Positions 44,026-52,945 of a stretch of DNA of 59,238 nucleotides are shown here, piece after piece. This stretch comes from Gemmatimonadota bacterium. GTDB lineage: Bacteria; Gemmatimonadota; Gemmatimonadetes; Gemmatimonadales; Gemmatimonadaceae. Position numbers and translations under genes: made by a program. Numbering within the stretch: the stretch's first letter is position 1; the number at the start of each line of letters is the position of its first letter. The stretch is taken from positions 22,652-81,889 of the forward strand of contig QHVE01000058.1 in NCBI GenBank assembly GCA_003223455.1. Reading direction: 5' to 3'. Under the pieces are notes generated by a model, which worked only from the letters and a program-made list of their open reading frames with translations, ran no database searches and was not told where the DNA came from.

Positions 44026-44781
44026 CTAGAGAACCCTTCTCGCACACGCGAACCGCTCCACCAGCCTCCTCACGTACGAATCCGAGCGGTCATCCAGCTG
44101 CTCGATCCCGAACCCTCCTCGTCCGAGCGCGAGGTGGACGATCGCGCAGTGGCCGAGTGAGACGGCGACGTGCGTGATGTGACGGTCGGCGCGGTCGGAG
44201 AAGAAGAGGAGATCGCCCTCGCGCGCGGCCAGCGGATCGTCGTCGCCGGGAACGCCGGCGGAGGCCTGCTGCCACGCGTCGCGCGGGAGCTGCACGCCGT
44301 GGAGCGCGAACGTCGTCTGCGCGAGTCCCGAGCAATCCGCGCCCCAGGGTGTCACACCCCCCCACTGGTAGCTCGTGCCCTCGAAGTACCGCCGCGCGGT
44401 CCGTGTGATCGCCGCGGCGTCGAGTGGAAAGTGGTGCGCCTGATCGGCCACGTCGATCGTCTCGCCGGCGACGACGTGATCGTCGTGCGCGAGGTACGCG
44501 CCGAGCGGCAGGGCGCGGCGCCCGCCGTCTCGCGTCACCGCGCACCCGAGCGACAGACGCGTGTGGGCGCTCGCGTCGCGGTTCGCCTCGAGATACCCAC
44601 GATGCATCCACCCTTCGTATCGGTCGGCTCCCTGCACGCAGCACCAGCCGTCGCGCTCCTCGAGCAGCTCGACGGGGTGCCCAGCGAGGAGCTGGGAAAT
44701 CTGGACGCTGGAGATGCGCGGCTCGTCGAACAGCGGCGCGACGGGGCTTCGCACGACGGCGCGCGGAGTCTCGATGTTCAT
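44026..44781 (-). CDS. NlpC/P60-family cysteine peptidase with SH3 domain (YkfC-like)
   Basis: This 251-residue protein has an N-terminal bacterial SH3 domain (SPVAPLFDEPRISSVQISQLL, then DRYEGWMHRGYLE). The papain-like NlpC/P60 domain has catalytic Cys in WGADCSGL and His in RHITHVAV. This architecture is that of endopeptidases cleaving gamma-D-Glu-diamino acid bonds in murein peptides. No signal peptide is visible, so it probably works on imported peptides in the cytoplasm, as YkfC does. Its ATG overlaps the last base of the upstream P1-peptidase stop. Confidence 0.9.
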   Translation of the reverse strand: MNIETPRAVVRSPVAPLFDEPRISSVQISQLLAGHPVELLEERDGWCCVQGADRYEGWMHRGYLEANRDASAHTRLSLGCAVTRDGGRRALPLGAYLAHDDHVVAGETIDVADQAHHFPLDAAAITRTARRYFEGTSYQWGGVTPWGADCSGLAQTTFALHGVQLPRDAWQQASAGVPGDDDPLAAREGDLLFFSDRADRHITHVAVSLGHCAIVHLALGRGGFGIEQLDDRSDSYVRRLVERFACARRVL

Positions 44782-45728
44782 CACTCCAAGATGTCGCCCG
44801 GCGCGGCGGCGCGCACGCTCCGTTCGATCGCCGTCTCCAGCGCGCGGACGGCGAGCGCCTCGACCTGGGCGGGCCTCGCCTCCACGCCACCCGAGATGGG
44901 CGCCGTCGCGAATATCACGTCGCCGTCGAATGGCGTCGCAACGGGCGTGATGCGCCGAAACAGGGCGGCGCTCGCCGAGCGCGCGAGTGCGCGGAGCGCC
45001 GCGCGGTCGAGCGCGACGTTCGTGGCGACGACGCACAGCGTCGAGCTCCGGCCGGCGAGGTCTCTGAACCGTTCGTCCCCGGTGTCGCCCCGCGCGAGAA
45101 ACGCGGCGCCGTCCAGCCAGGAGCCATCGGGGGCGCGGGCCCCGGCGACGATCCGTCCCTCGGCGTCTCGAACGTCGCCGACCGCATTCACCGCCGCGAG
45201 CGCACGCACCTCCACTGTCCCCGCGCTTGCCTCGCCGCATCCGACGCCGCCCTTCATGGCGCCCGACGCTCTCGCCACCTTGCCGACCGTCGCGCCGGTC
45301 CCCGCGCCGACCGCACCTTCCACGACATCGGCTGTCGCCCGCTCGCACGCGTCGTACGCCATCTCCGGCGTCGGTCGCGCGTCGAACCGGCCAAGCGGCA
45401 CGAGATCGAACAGCACGGCCGCCGGCACGATCGGCACGACGCCGGCGCCGACGTCGAATCCGCGTCCGCGCTCCTCCATCCAGCGCATCACACCTGCCGC
45501 CGCATCGAGCCCATAGGCCGAGCCGCCGGCGAGGAGGATCGCGTCCACGCGGTCGACGAGATGGCTGGGGTCGAGCAGCGCGAGCTCGCGCGTGCCCGTC
45601 GCACGGCCGACGACGGCGACGCCGCAGGAGAACGGCCCGCGCGCCCCTCGAATCACCGTGCAGCCGGTCGCGCCGGCGACGTCGGTCGCGTGGCCCACGA
45701 CGAGCCCACAGGCGGCGAAGCTCGTCAT
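44781..45728 (-). CDS. P1-family peptidase (DmpA/L-aminopeptidase D-esterase-like)
   Basis: This 315-residue protein begins VGHATDVAGATGCTVI and contains AILLAGGSAYGLDAAAGVMRWMEE, GAVGAGTGATVGKVARASGAMKGGVG and LAAVNAVGDV. These are characteristic of the P1 (DmpA) Ntn-hydrolase-like peptidases, which self-cleave to form the active N-terminal nucleophile and release N-terminal amino acids from small peptides. The exact cleavage residue cannot be fixed by eye. I placed the start at 45728 by the family N-terminus. Forms an operon with the NlpC/P60 gene downstream. Confidence 0.9.
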   Translation of the reverse strand: MTSFAACGLVVGHATDVAGATGCTVIRGARGPFSCGVAVVGRATGTRELALLDPSHLVDRVDAILLAGGSAYGLDAAAGVMRWMEERGRGFDVGAGVVPIVPAAVLFDLVPLGRFDARPTPEMAYDACERATADVVEGAVGAGTGATVGKVARASGAMKGGVGCGEASAGTVEVRALAAVNAVGDVRDAEGRIVAGARAPDGSWLDGAAFLARGDTGDERFRDLAGRSSTLCVVATNVALDRAALRALARSASAALFRRITPVATPFDGDVIFATAPISGGVEARPAQVEALAVRALETAIERSVRAAAPGDILE

Positions 45729-45744
45729 CCTGGCGATCGGACGA

Positions 45745-45933
45745 TCAATCCTCGAGCCACTTGGGCGTGGGCGGCGACTTCTCGGCGCACGCGCGACACT
45801 CCACCACGCCGCGCATGTTGCACACGACGCAGACGAAGGTTCCGCACTTGACGCACGGATAGCCCTCCGACGCACGCTCCTCGTTGCCGCAGGAGCGGCA
45901 GACCATTGCGTCGCGTTCTCTCAGATTGCTCAT
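45745..45933 (-). CDS. Small zinc-ribbon protein
   Basis: This 62-residue protein has four CxxC pairs (CRSC, CVKC, CVVC, CRAC), enough for two zinc sites, followed by a short Pro-rich acidic tail (PPTPKWLED). Its ATG overlaps the stop of the NtrC-like regulator by 4 bases. The tight coupling suggests a partner or modulator of that regulator, but there is no direct evidence for this. Confidence 0.82.
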   Translation of the reverse strand: MSNLRERDAMVCRSCGNEERASEGYPCVKCGTFVCVVCNMRGVVECRACAEKSPPTPKWLED

Positions 45934-47279
45934 GCTCCTTCCGTGTTTCCGCGTCGGTTGGCGGCGCTCGGCCGCTCGCCCAGCTCGTACTCCCGGATCT
46001 TCTTGATCAAGGTCGCACGGGAGATCCCGAGCTCGCGAGCGGCGCGCGTGCGATTGGCTCCGTGCGCGCGCAGCGTCCGTTCGATGTGTGCCCGCTCCAG
46101 CGGCATCCGAAGATCGTCACCGGCCCCGCGCACTTCGACCGGCAGATGCTGCGGCAGCACCGCGGGTACACCGCGCGCCAGCAGCAGTGCGCGTTCGAGC
46201 ACGTTGCGAAGCTCGCGCACGTTGCCGGGCCACGGGTACGAGCCGATCAGCTCCAGCGCGTCGGCGCTGATCTCGCGCGGCGCGTCGGGCACACCGCGGC
46301 GCAACTCGATGACGAGGGCACCGATCGTCTCGTGCAGGTCCTCGCGCGAGCGCGCGCGCAGCGGCGGCAGATAGAGGGGCATCACGCCGAGCCGGTAGTA
46401 CAGATCCTCGCGAAACCGCCCTTCCGTCACCTCGGTCGCGAGGTCGCGCGCCGTGGCAACGATGAGACGCACGTCGACGACGACCTCGCGGGTGCCATCC
46501 GTGCGTCGCACCCGGCGCGACTCGAGCGCGCGCAGCAGCGTCGCCTGGAGGGACTCCGGCAGATCGGCGATCTCGTCGAGAAAGAGGGTGCCGCCGTCCG
46601 CCGCCTCGAACAGACCCGGCATCGGACCGCCGGCGCTGCGCTCGGCGCCGAACAGCTCCAGCTCGAGCTCCTCCACCGTTCGCGTCGAGCAGTCGATCTC
46701 GTGAAACGCGCGGCTGCTCCGCGCGCTCATCCCGTGGATCGCCCTCGCGACGCGGCCCTTCCCTACGCCGATCTCGCCGACGAGCAGCGCCACCGTGCGC
46801 TCGCTCCGTGCCAGGTGCTCGATCTGCTGGGCGAGCTCGCGCATCGGCGGCGAGGAGCCGAGCAGCATCTCGGTGGACGCTCGTCCCGACCGGGCGCCCG
46901 CGGCGCGGCTGAGATCCCGCAGCTGCGCCTTCTCCAGCGCACGGTCCACCACGGCACCGAGGTGCGGCAACTCGATCGGCTTCGTGAGAAATCCCTCGGC
47001 GCCCTCCTGCATCGCCTGCACCGCCAGCGCGATGTCGCCATTGCCGGTGATCACGACGACGACCGGCCGATGCTCGCGCGTCTGCGCCAGCACGTCGAAC
47101 CCGGTCATGTCCGGCAGCTTGAGGTCGAGCAGCATCAGCGCCGGACGCTCGGCCTCGACCACCGCGACCGCCTCCCTTCCCGTATCCGCGCGCAGCACGT
47201 CGTGCCCCGACCGCTCGAAGTAGCGGGCGAAGGCGGAGGAAAGGTTCGGCTCGTCGTCGACGATGAGAATCTTGGCCAT
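45930..47279 (-). CDS. NtrC-like response regulator lacking the GAFTGA loop
   Basis: This 449-residue protein has a receiver domain (ILIVDDEPN, phosphoacceptor Asp in LLLDLKLPDMTG, Lys in FLTKPIE), an AAA+ domain with Walker A GEIGVGKGR, Walker B GGTLFLDEIADLP and FREDLYYRLGVMPLYLPPLRAR, and a Fis-type HTH at the end (ANRTRAARELGISRATLIKKI). Between ELFG and LFEAADGGT, where the sigma-54-contacting GAFTGA belongs, it reads AERSAGGPMPG, four to five residues shorter. Regulators without GAFTGA, such as TyrR or HupR, act on sigma-70 promoters or as repressors. No histidine kinase is adjacent. Confidence 0.92.
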   Translation of the reverse strand: MAKILIVDDEPNLSSAFARYFERSGHDVLRADTGREAVAVVEAERPALMLLDLKLPDMTGFDVLAQTREHRPVVVVITGNGDIALAVQAMQEGAEGFLTKPIELPHLGAVVDRALEKAQLRDLSRAAGARSGRASTEMLLGSSPPMRELAQQIEHLARSERTVALLVGEIGVGKGRVARAIHGMSARSSRAFHEIDCSTRTVEELELELFGAERSAGGPMPGLFEAADGGTLFLDEIADLPESLQATLLRALESRRVRRTDGTREVVVDVRLIVATARDLATEVTEGRFREDLYYRLGVMPLYLPPLRARSREDLHETIGALVIELRRGVPDAPREISADALELIGSYPWPGNVRELRNVLERALLLARGVPAVLPQHLPVEVRGAGDDLRMPLERAHIERTLRAHGANRTRAARELGISRATLIKKIREYELGERPSAANRRGNTEGA

Positions 47280-47374
47280 CAGCGAAGCCGAACGTCGATC
47301 ACGGGTGCTGGGTCCAGCGGGAAGGACACGAGCGTGCGGTGCGGGGAGCGGCGCCGACGGCGCCGTGCTGGGGC

Positions 47375-47395
47375 GCGGGGCGAAAGGGGCCCCGC
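47375..47395 (-). terminator. Possible terminator hairpin after the lipid kinase gene
   Basis: GCGGGGC (47375-47381) and GCCCCGC (47389-47395) form a perfect 7-bp stem with a 7-base loop in the 167-base gap downstream of the Tam/lipid-kinase operon. No T-run follows on the minus strand, so its role is uncertain. The rest of the gap shows nothing recognisable. Confidence 0.3.
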
Positions 47396-47446
47396 TCTCG
47401 ACTGGATGTGCCCGCCACACGTCACGAGCTGGCGAACCCGAATCGC

Positions 47447-48370
47447 TCAACGGCGCGGGATGAGCAGCTGCACGGCCAGAGGCTCGACACCGACTTCTGC
47501 CGGCGTCGGACCGAGGAGCTCGCCGTCGGCCTGGACCGGGAGCACCGGATCGGTCTCGATTCGAAAGCGCGTCCCCTTTCTGTATAGTATCGACGCGTCT
47601 GGCCGAAAATCGCGTCGAGTTACCCGCCACATGATGCGCATCGCGTCGCGGAGGCTCGTCGGCGAGAAGATGCAGCAGTCCAGCACGCCATCGTCCACGG
47701 CGATCTCTGGTCCGAAGGCGATGCGGTCCTCGAGGATGGCGCCGAAGTTGGCGAACAGTACCGCCGCCGCGCGCCGCTCGATCACTTCCCCCCCCACCTC
47801 GATCCGGGCGAGGAAGAACTGTCGGCGTAGCACGGCACGGAGTGCCGCCCTCGTCGCGATGAGGGTGTAGGCCAGTACGCCCAGCCGGCGCTTGAGCCAG
47901 GCCGGCGTCTCCTCGACCATCGCCGCGTCGATCCCGACGCCGGCAGCCACGGCGAACCGATGGCCCTTCACCACCCCGAGATCGATCCGCCGGCGCGTGC
48001 CGCCGAGGAGTGCCGGCACCGCCTTCTCGACGCGCATCGGGACGCCGAGCGCCCGTGCGAGCAGGTTCCCTGTGCCGCCCGGCAGCACGCCGATCGGCGT
48101 GTCGCGCCATGCCAGCGCCCCGGCGACCTCCATCGCTGTCCCGTCGCCGCCGAGCGTGAGCACGACATCGAACTGCTCGGCGCGCGCCGCCGCGATCTCC
48201 GCCGCGTGGCCGGAGCGCTCCGTGCGCGCCACTTCGATCACGGCTCCGGTCTTGTTCACCGCCTCCACGACGCGACCGATGAGTCGCGCGCCTCGCCGCG
48301 ACGCCGGATTGGCGATGAGCAGAACGCGTGTCGTCAGAACGACCAGGAGCGGAAGAGCGAGACGCCCCAC
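47447..48370 (-). CDS. Diacylglycerol/lipid kinase family protein (YegS-like)
   Basis: This protein of about 307 residues has the DAGK catalytic domain: ANPASRRGARLIGRV, VVLTLGGDGTAMEVAGAL (nucleotide loop GGDGT), GVLPGGTGNLLARALG, and the C-terminal beta-sandwich ending EPLAVQLLIPRR. It phosphorylates a lipid such as diacylglycerol, undecaprenol or a sphingoid-type lipid. There is no ATG near the family start; GTG 48370, overlapping tamB by 37 bases, is the best conventional choice, while a CTG overlapping the tamB stop as CTGA would match the family start better. Confidence 0.9.
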   Translation of the reverse strand: MGRLALPLLVVLTTRVLLIANPASRRGARLIGRVVEAVNKTGAVIEVARTERSGHAAEIAAARAEQFDVVLTLGGDGTAMEVAGALAWRDTPIGVLPGGTGNLLARALGVPMRVEKAVPALLGGTRRRIDLGVVKGHRFAVAAGVGIDAAMVEETPAWLKRRLGVLAYTLIATRAALRAVLRRQFFLARIEVGGEVIERRAAAVLFANFGAILEDRIAFGPEIAVDDGVLDCCIFSPTSLRDAMRIMWRVTRRDFRPDASILYRKGTRFRIETDPVLPVQADGELLGPTPAEVGVEPLAVQLLIPRR

Positions 48371-51300
48371 TGCTGCGGGGTGGCCACGAACCCACGTACG
48401 CTGCCCGTCGTGCCGCACCGCAGCGCGCTCGCGGGCGGTTCGCGTCCCGCGCGCAGCGAGAGCTGGTCGGGCGCGATGAGGGGGAACCGGTACTCCAGCT
48501 TCCCCTCGATGGAGTTCACGAAGCCGGTGACCCCCTGCTGGTCCTTGTCGTTGGAGCCGAGCGGGCAGAGGCCCGTGCTGAAGCTGAGGAAGAGTCGATC
48601 GCTGATCTGCTTCTCGCCGCCCAGCCGCGTGCCGGAGAGCACGTTCCGGAAGTTCTCGGAGGCGGTCTGTCGCTGGCTGGAGTTCGTTTCCCGCGTGTCC
48701 GCGGCACCGGTCTGGATCTGGAACAGGTCGACCCATCCGCCCAGCTGGTCGCGCAGCGCACGGCTGAGCAGCGCGCTGCCGGTGGGCAGCAACACGTCCG
48801 CCGCCGCCTGCGTCGCCTGCGTGTTCGCCGCATTCAGCTCGGCGATCGGGCGTCCCGTCACGAGGTACGACACGAGGTCGGTCTGGGAGATGAACGCGTC
48901 GTCGCTCGACAGCTCGAGCGACGGCTGCGGATAGAACGGCCCGACGATGCGTGCCTTCACGTCGATGTCCGCGCGCCGGGACTGCTTCACGCGATACAGC
49001 GCGCTGACGTCGATGCTCGGATTGAAGTCGGGGGTGCCGAAGAAGGTGATGCGCCCCGACTGCACCTGGAACTCGCGCTGCACCACGCCGACGTCGAGCG
49101 TGTACGTGCCGCGGTCGGCGCTGAGCGCACCGCTCAGCGCCAGTCGATACACGGGGTCTTCGTTCGTCCGGCCGAGCGACGAGCGCCGCGTCTCGCGGTC
49201 GTCTCTCGCGCGCGTGACGTTGAGCGATCCACCGAGCTTGATGTTCGCTTCGGCCGAGCGCAGCCACACCTCGTCGCCCACGTTCACCGAGACGCCTTCC
49301 AGGCGGAGATTCTCGACGAGCCGCGCCGGCGGCTGCGGCATGAGCGAGCGGTTGCGTACGTCCGTCGTGTCGAACAGCTCGGCGAACTCCTCCTGGGTGA
49401 AATCCTCGATGCGCTTGTTGACCAGCTCGGGGATGTAGATCGTCCCGCGGTCCACGATCAGCGTGCCGCTGAGCCGCGCGTCGTCCTCGGTGCCGCTGAT
49501 CGTCAGCCCCGACTCTCCGGTGGACACGTCGAGCCGTGCGAGACCGCTCTTGTCCACGGCGCGCAACCCGCGCGCGTCCAGGCGCAGGTCGATGCGCGGG
49601 TTCTTGAGCTCGCGGAACACCATCGACCCGCTCACCGACGCGCTCCCGCCGCTCGCCGGGCTCGTCCAGTGCATCTGCTCGATCGTCAGCGAGTCGCGCT
49701 GCGCGTCGACGTTGAGCCGCGTCTCGATGTCGGCGAAGCGGAGGCCGAAGCTCGGGACGTCGATCGTGCCGCCGCGGATTGTGGCGAGCCCGCCCACATG
49801 TGGATGCTTCGGATCGCCGGTCACGGCGAGATCGAGTGCGAGTCGGCCGGTGGCGTTCTTCAGCTTGGGCGACAGTGCCTCGACGAGCGCGAGGTCGACG
49901 CTGTCGGCGTGGATTCGTCCGCGCAGCGAGTCGCCGGCCGGCTTGGCCGTGAACAGCGTGATCGCGACCGGATAGTCCACGCTCGCGTCGAGGATCGACC
50001 GGCCGCCGCGCACGAGCGTCGCGTCCATCGCCGCGCGATCGAGCGCATAGCGCCCGGAGACGCGCATCGACTCCGCGGAGAGTCCACCCACCTTGAGCGA
50101 GTCGGCGGCGCCGGTCAGGCTCAACGTCGGCTGGGCACGCGTGCCCGCGATGTCGAGCTCGAAGCCGAGCCGGCCGGCGATCGGGGTCGTGAGTTGCGCC
50201 AGCACGCCGATGTCCGCCAGCGGCATTCGCTCGGCGCGCAGGTGACCGCGCACCGGTGCGTTCGACGGAATGTCCGCCGAGCCGGCAATGCGCGCGTTCC
50301 CAGCTCCGAGAAGCAGGGTGTCCACCGTGAGTCCGGCCGGCGTGTTTCGCACGCGCATCGGCAGCAGCAGCCCCCACCGGGACGCCCCGATGGCGATGTC
50401 CAGCGTGTCGAGGCGCACGTCGGTGCTGTCGGCGACGGCGGCGTACTCACCGCTCGCCCGCAACGACGTCCCGTTTCCCGCCTGGCCCGTGGCCGAGAAC
50501 GACGCGCGGCCCTTGTCGAGCAGCCGTGCGGAGAGCGTCGCCGCCTCGACGCGGAGCCCACCCGCCGCGACCGTGTCCGCCTGAAGCATCACGGATCCGG
50601 TCGCACGCCCCTTGAGCTGCTGAATGGCGACCGTGCCGCGCACGCCGCGCGCGCGCTGCGCGCGCGCGAGAAGATCGCGCCCCTCGAGCGTCCCGCTCAC
50701 GTCGAGCGAGTCGAGCCAGCCGCGCAGGACCAGCCGCGAGCGCAGCGTGCCGGTGAGCGAGTCAAGCGCCGCCGCGCTGTCGGTGCGCGCCGCGGCCGTG
50801 AGGCCGATGTAGCGCCGCAGCCCGCCGAGCGAATCGACCGTCATCGTCACGACGAGCGAATCGTTCGTCGTGGGCCGCGTGAGCCCGAGCGAGCCGCGCG
50901 CCACGAGAGTGCCGAGGTCGCCCTCGAGCCGCAGCGTGTCGACGCGCACGATCCCGGCGTCGAACTGCGCCCTCGCCACACCGCCGGCGTAGCGCACGCC
51001 ATCCACCTCGGAGCGCGCGAGCTCGACGCCGAGCGAGCCCGTGAGGTTCGACAGCAGGTCGCCGGTGAGATCCACCTGGTACGTGCCGGCGAGCCGCGAA
51101 GGCGGTGTGGTCCGTCCGACGAGCGCCGCGGCGTCGAGATTCTCGAACGTGCCGCTGCCGTGCGCGCCGTAGCCGCCGATCGAGTCCGCGTCGGCGCCAC
51201 CGACATACGTCACCCGCCCCGCCGCGCCGGTGAGGTCGGCCGTCACTTCGAGCGTGGGGGCGATGCCCTTCACGGTGATCGGACCCGTGAACGTGCCGCG

Positions 51301-52929
51301 CAGCGGCAGGAGTGGGTACGAGCGCCCGAGCGTGGTGAAGGAGAGCGGCTGCGCCTGGAGCGCGAGGTCGTACGCCATGAACTTCGTGCCGTACGTGATC
51401 CGGCCGCCTCCCGTCATCTTCGTCGGCTCGGCCGGGCCGTCCGTGTGCGTCAGCTTCGCGTTCGAGACCCGGACGTCGAGCCACGACGAGTCGAGCACGG
51501 CACTGCCGCTCACGACCCCCGTCACGCGTGGGAATGCGGGGTAGATCGCCACCAGCGTGCGCAGGTCGAGGCGCTCGGTCTCCGCCGCGAAGTGGTGGAA
51601 CGCGGTGAACGCCGGGAACAGGATGTCGAGCTCGCCCCGCCCTTTCAGCTTCGACTCCGCTCCCGGCACGTGCTTGTCGCGGAAGGTGACGTCGGCCGCG
51701 TCGACGAAGAAATGCGTGAGCGGCCCGCCGCGCGCGTCTACCGTGCCGGTGATCGTCCCCTGCCAGTCGGCCGGGAACGGCTTGCCGTTCAGCGTCCGCA
51801 GCAGATCGAAGTCGACCGGATCGGCGCGCATCTTCACGTCGTGCACGGCGAGCACCGGTCCGCCCACCTCGAACGTCATGTCTCCGATCAGCCGCGACTT
51901 CGTGGTGCGTACGTCCATCTTGCTGATGGCGTAGTCGAGCTGCTTCAGGTTCCGCTCGTTCTTGATGTCGAGGATCATCGTGCCGCCGCCGGTGCGCGGC
52001 AGCGTCGGATACACCCACGCCACGTCGTCCAGCGAGACGGAGTCGCCCCAGATGCGGATCGCGTAGCGCACGGGAAGGTCGCTGCCCCATGTGATCTTCC
52101 CCGAGGCGTGCCCGGTCGACGCGGGCAGGTCCCAGTGCGGTGCGTCGATCCACACCGAATCGCCGAGCTGGCGCACGACGGCCGACACGTTCCGCCATTT
52201 GAACGTCGGGACGCTCTCCACGGTGTGGAGCGTGTCGATGCGGAACAGTCGTCCCACGCTGTCCGGATCGGCGACGCGCATGTGCGACACCGCGACGTAC
52301 GCGTCCGTCCATCGGTAATTCTGAGAGAACCCATCTCCCGTACGACGAATCTCGTGGTCCTTGCGGGCCAGGTTCGTGCGGATCGCGCTGTCGCGCTTCG
52401 CGCCGTGCAGCGTGTCGTCGGGGTGCCAGGGCATCGTCAGGCGCATCTGCGCACGCGTCAGATGCACCGAGTCGATCACGACGAAATCGCCGAAGCCGCG
52501 CTCCGGGCCCTTCGGCTTCTCGGGGCCGGATCGCTGGAACATCCGCTTGAAGTTCCAGCTGAAGTCGCCGTTCTGGCGCAGCACGACGTTCGGATGCTCC
52601 ACATCGACGCGCTCCAGGTGAATGCGCCGGTCGACGAGGTCGCGCGGATCGTAGGTCACGCGCACCCGCCCCGTGGCAGCGAACAGCGAGTCCTGCTCGT
52701 CGCGCAGCTCTACCGAGTCGATCGTGACACCGGTCAGAAAGCCACCGCTGATGCGCCCGAGGTGCACCTTGCCCTTCACGGCGCGCGCGAGCTGCGTCTC
52801 GACCGTGCTGCGCACCAACTCTCGCCCGTAATCGGTGTGGGTGATGAACAGCAGGGTCCCAATGGCCACCGTCCCGAGCGTGACGAGCACGCACAGGCTG
52901 ACGATCGCGATGAAGCGACGTCGAGTCAT
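48334..52929 (-). CDS. tamB: Translocation and assembly module subunit TamB
   Basis: This 1531-residue AsmA-like protein is anchored in the inner membrane by an N-terminal helix (IAIVSLCVLVTLGTVAIGTLLF). It continues with a very long periplasmic beta-taco of repeated strands (many GxLxVxG-type repeats, for example ADLTGAAGRVTYVGGADADS). The C-terminal DUF490/TamB domain includes GRGxI-like INLxG repeats (GTIYIPELVNKRIEDF, GGSLNVTRARDDRE) and ends LFRSWSF with a terminal Phe. TamB spans the periplasm and helps insert outer-membrane proteins or move phospholipids. It follows tamA by 16 bases, the canonical pairing. Confidence 0.93.
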   Translation of the reverse strand: MTRRRFIAIVSLCVLVTLGTVAIGTLLFITHTDYGRELVRSTVETQLARAVKGKVHLGRISGGFLTGVTIDSVELRDEQDSLFAATGRVRVTYDPRDLVDRRIHLERVDVEHPNVVLRQNGDFSWNFKRMFQRSGPEKPKGPERGFGDFVVIDSVHLTRAQMRLTMPWHPDDTLHGAKRDSAIRTNLARKDHEIRRTGDGFSQNYRWTDAYVAVSHMRVADPDSVGRLFRIDTLHTVESVPTFKWRNVSAVVRQLGDSVWIDAPHWDLPASTGHASGKITWGSDLPVRYAIRIWGDSVSLDDVAWVYPTLPRTGGGTMILDIKNERNLKQLDYAISKMDVRTTKSRLIGDMTFEVGGPVLAVHDVKMRADPVDFDLLRTLNGKPFPADWQGTITGTVDARGGPLTHFFVDAADVTFRDKHVPGAESKLKGRGELDILFPAFTAFHHFAAETERLDLRTLVAIYPAFPRVTGVVSGSAVLDSSWLDVRVSNAKLTHTDGPAEPTKMTGGGRITYGTKFMAYDLALQAQPLSFTTLGRSYPLLPLRGTFTGPITVKGIAPTLEVTADLTGAAGRVTYVGGADADSIGGYGAHGSGTFENLDAAALVGRTTPPSRLAGTYQVDLTGDLLSNLTGSLGVELARSEVDGVRYAGGVARAQFDAGIVRVDTLRLEGDLGTLVARGSLGLTRPTTNDSLVVTMTVDSLGGLRRYIGLTAAARTDSAAALDSLTGTLRSRLVLRGWLDSLDVSGTLEGRDLLARAQRARGVRGTVAIQQLKGRATGSVMLQADTVAAGGLRVEAATLSARLLDKGRASFSATGQAGNGTSLRASGEYAAVADSTDVRLDTLDIAIGASRWGLLLPMRVRNTPAGLTVDTLLLGAGNARIAGSADIPSNAPVRGHLRAERMPLADIGVLAQLTTPIAGRLGFELDIAGTRAQPTLSLTGAADSLKVGGLSAESMRVSGRYALDRAAMDATLVRGGRSILDASVDYPVAITLFTAKPAGDSLRGRIHADSVDLALVEALSPKLKNATGRLALDLAVTGDPKHPHVGGLATIRGGTIDVPSFGLRFADIETRLNVDAQRDSLTIEQMHWTSPASGGSASVSGSMVFRELKNPRIDLRLDARGLRAVDKSGLARLDVSTGESGLTISGTEDDARLSGTLIVDRGTIYIPELVNKRIEDFTQEEFAELFDTTDVRNRSLMPQPPARLVENLRLEGVSVNVGDEVWLRSAEANIKLGGSLNVTRARDDRETRRSSLGRTNEDPVYRLALSGALSADRGTYTLDVGVVQREFQVQSGRITFFGTPDFNPSIDVSALYRVKQSRRADIDVKARIVGPFYPQPSLELSSDDAFISQTDLVSYLVTGRPIAELNAANTQATQAAADVLLPTGSALLSRALRDQLGGWVDLFQIQTGAADTRETNSSQRQTASENFRNVLSGTRLGGEKQISDRLFLSFSTGLCPLGSNDKDQQGVTGFVNSIEGKLEYRFPLIAPDQLSLRAGREPPASALRCGTTGSVRGFVATPQQWGVSLFRSWSF

Positions 52930-52945
52930 CCGGGTGGCGCGCGGC

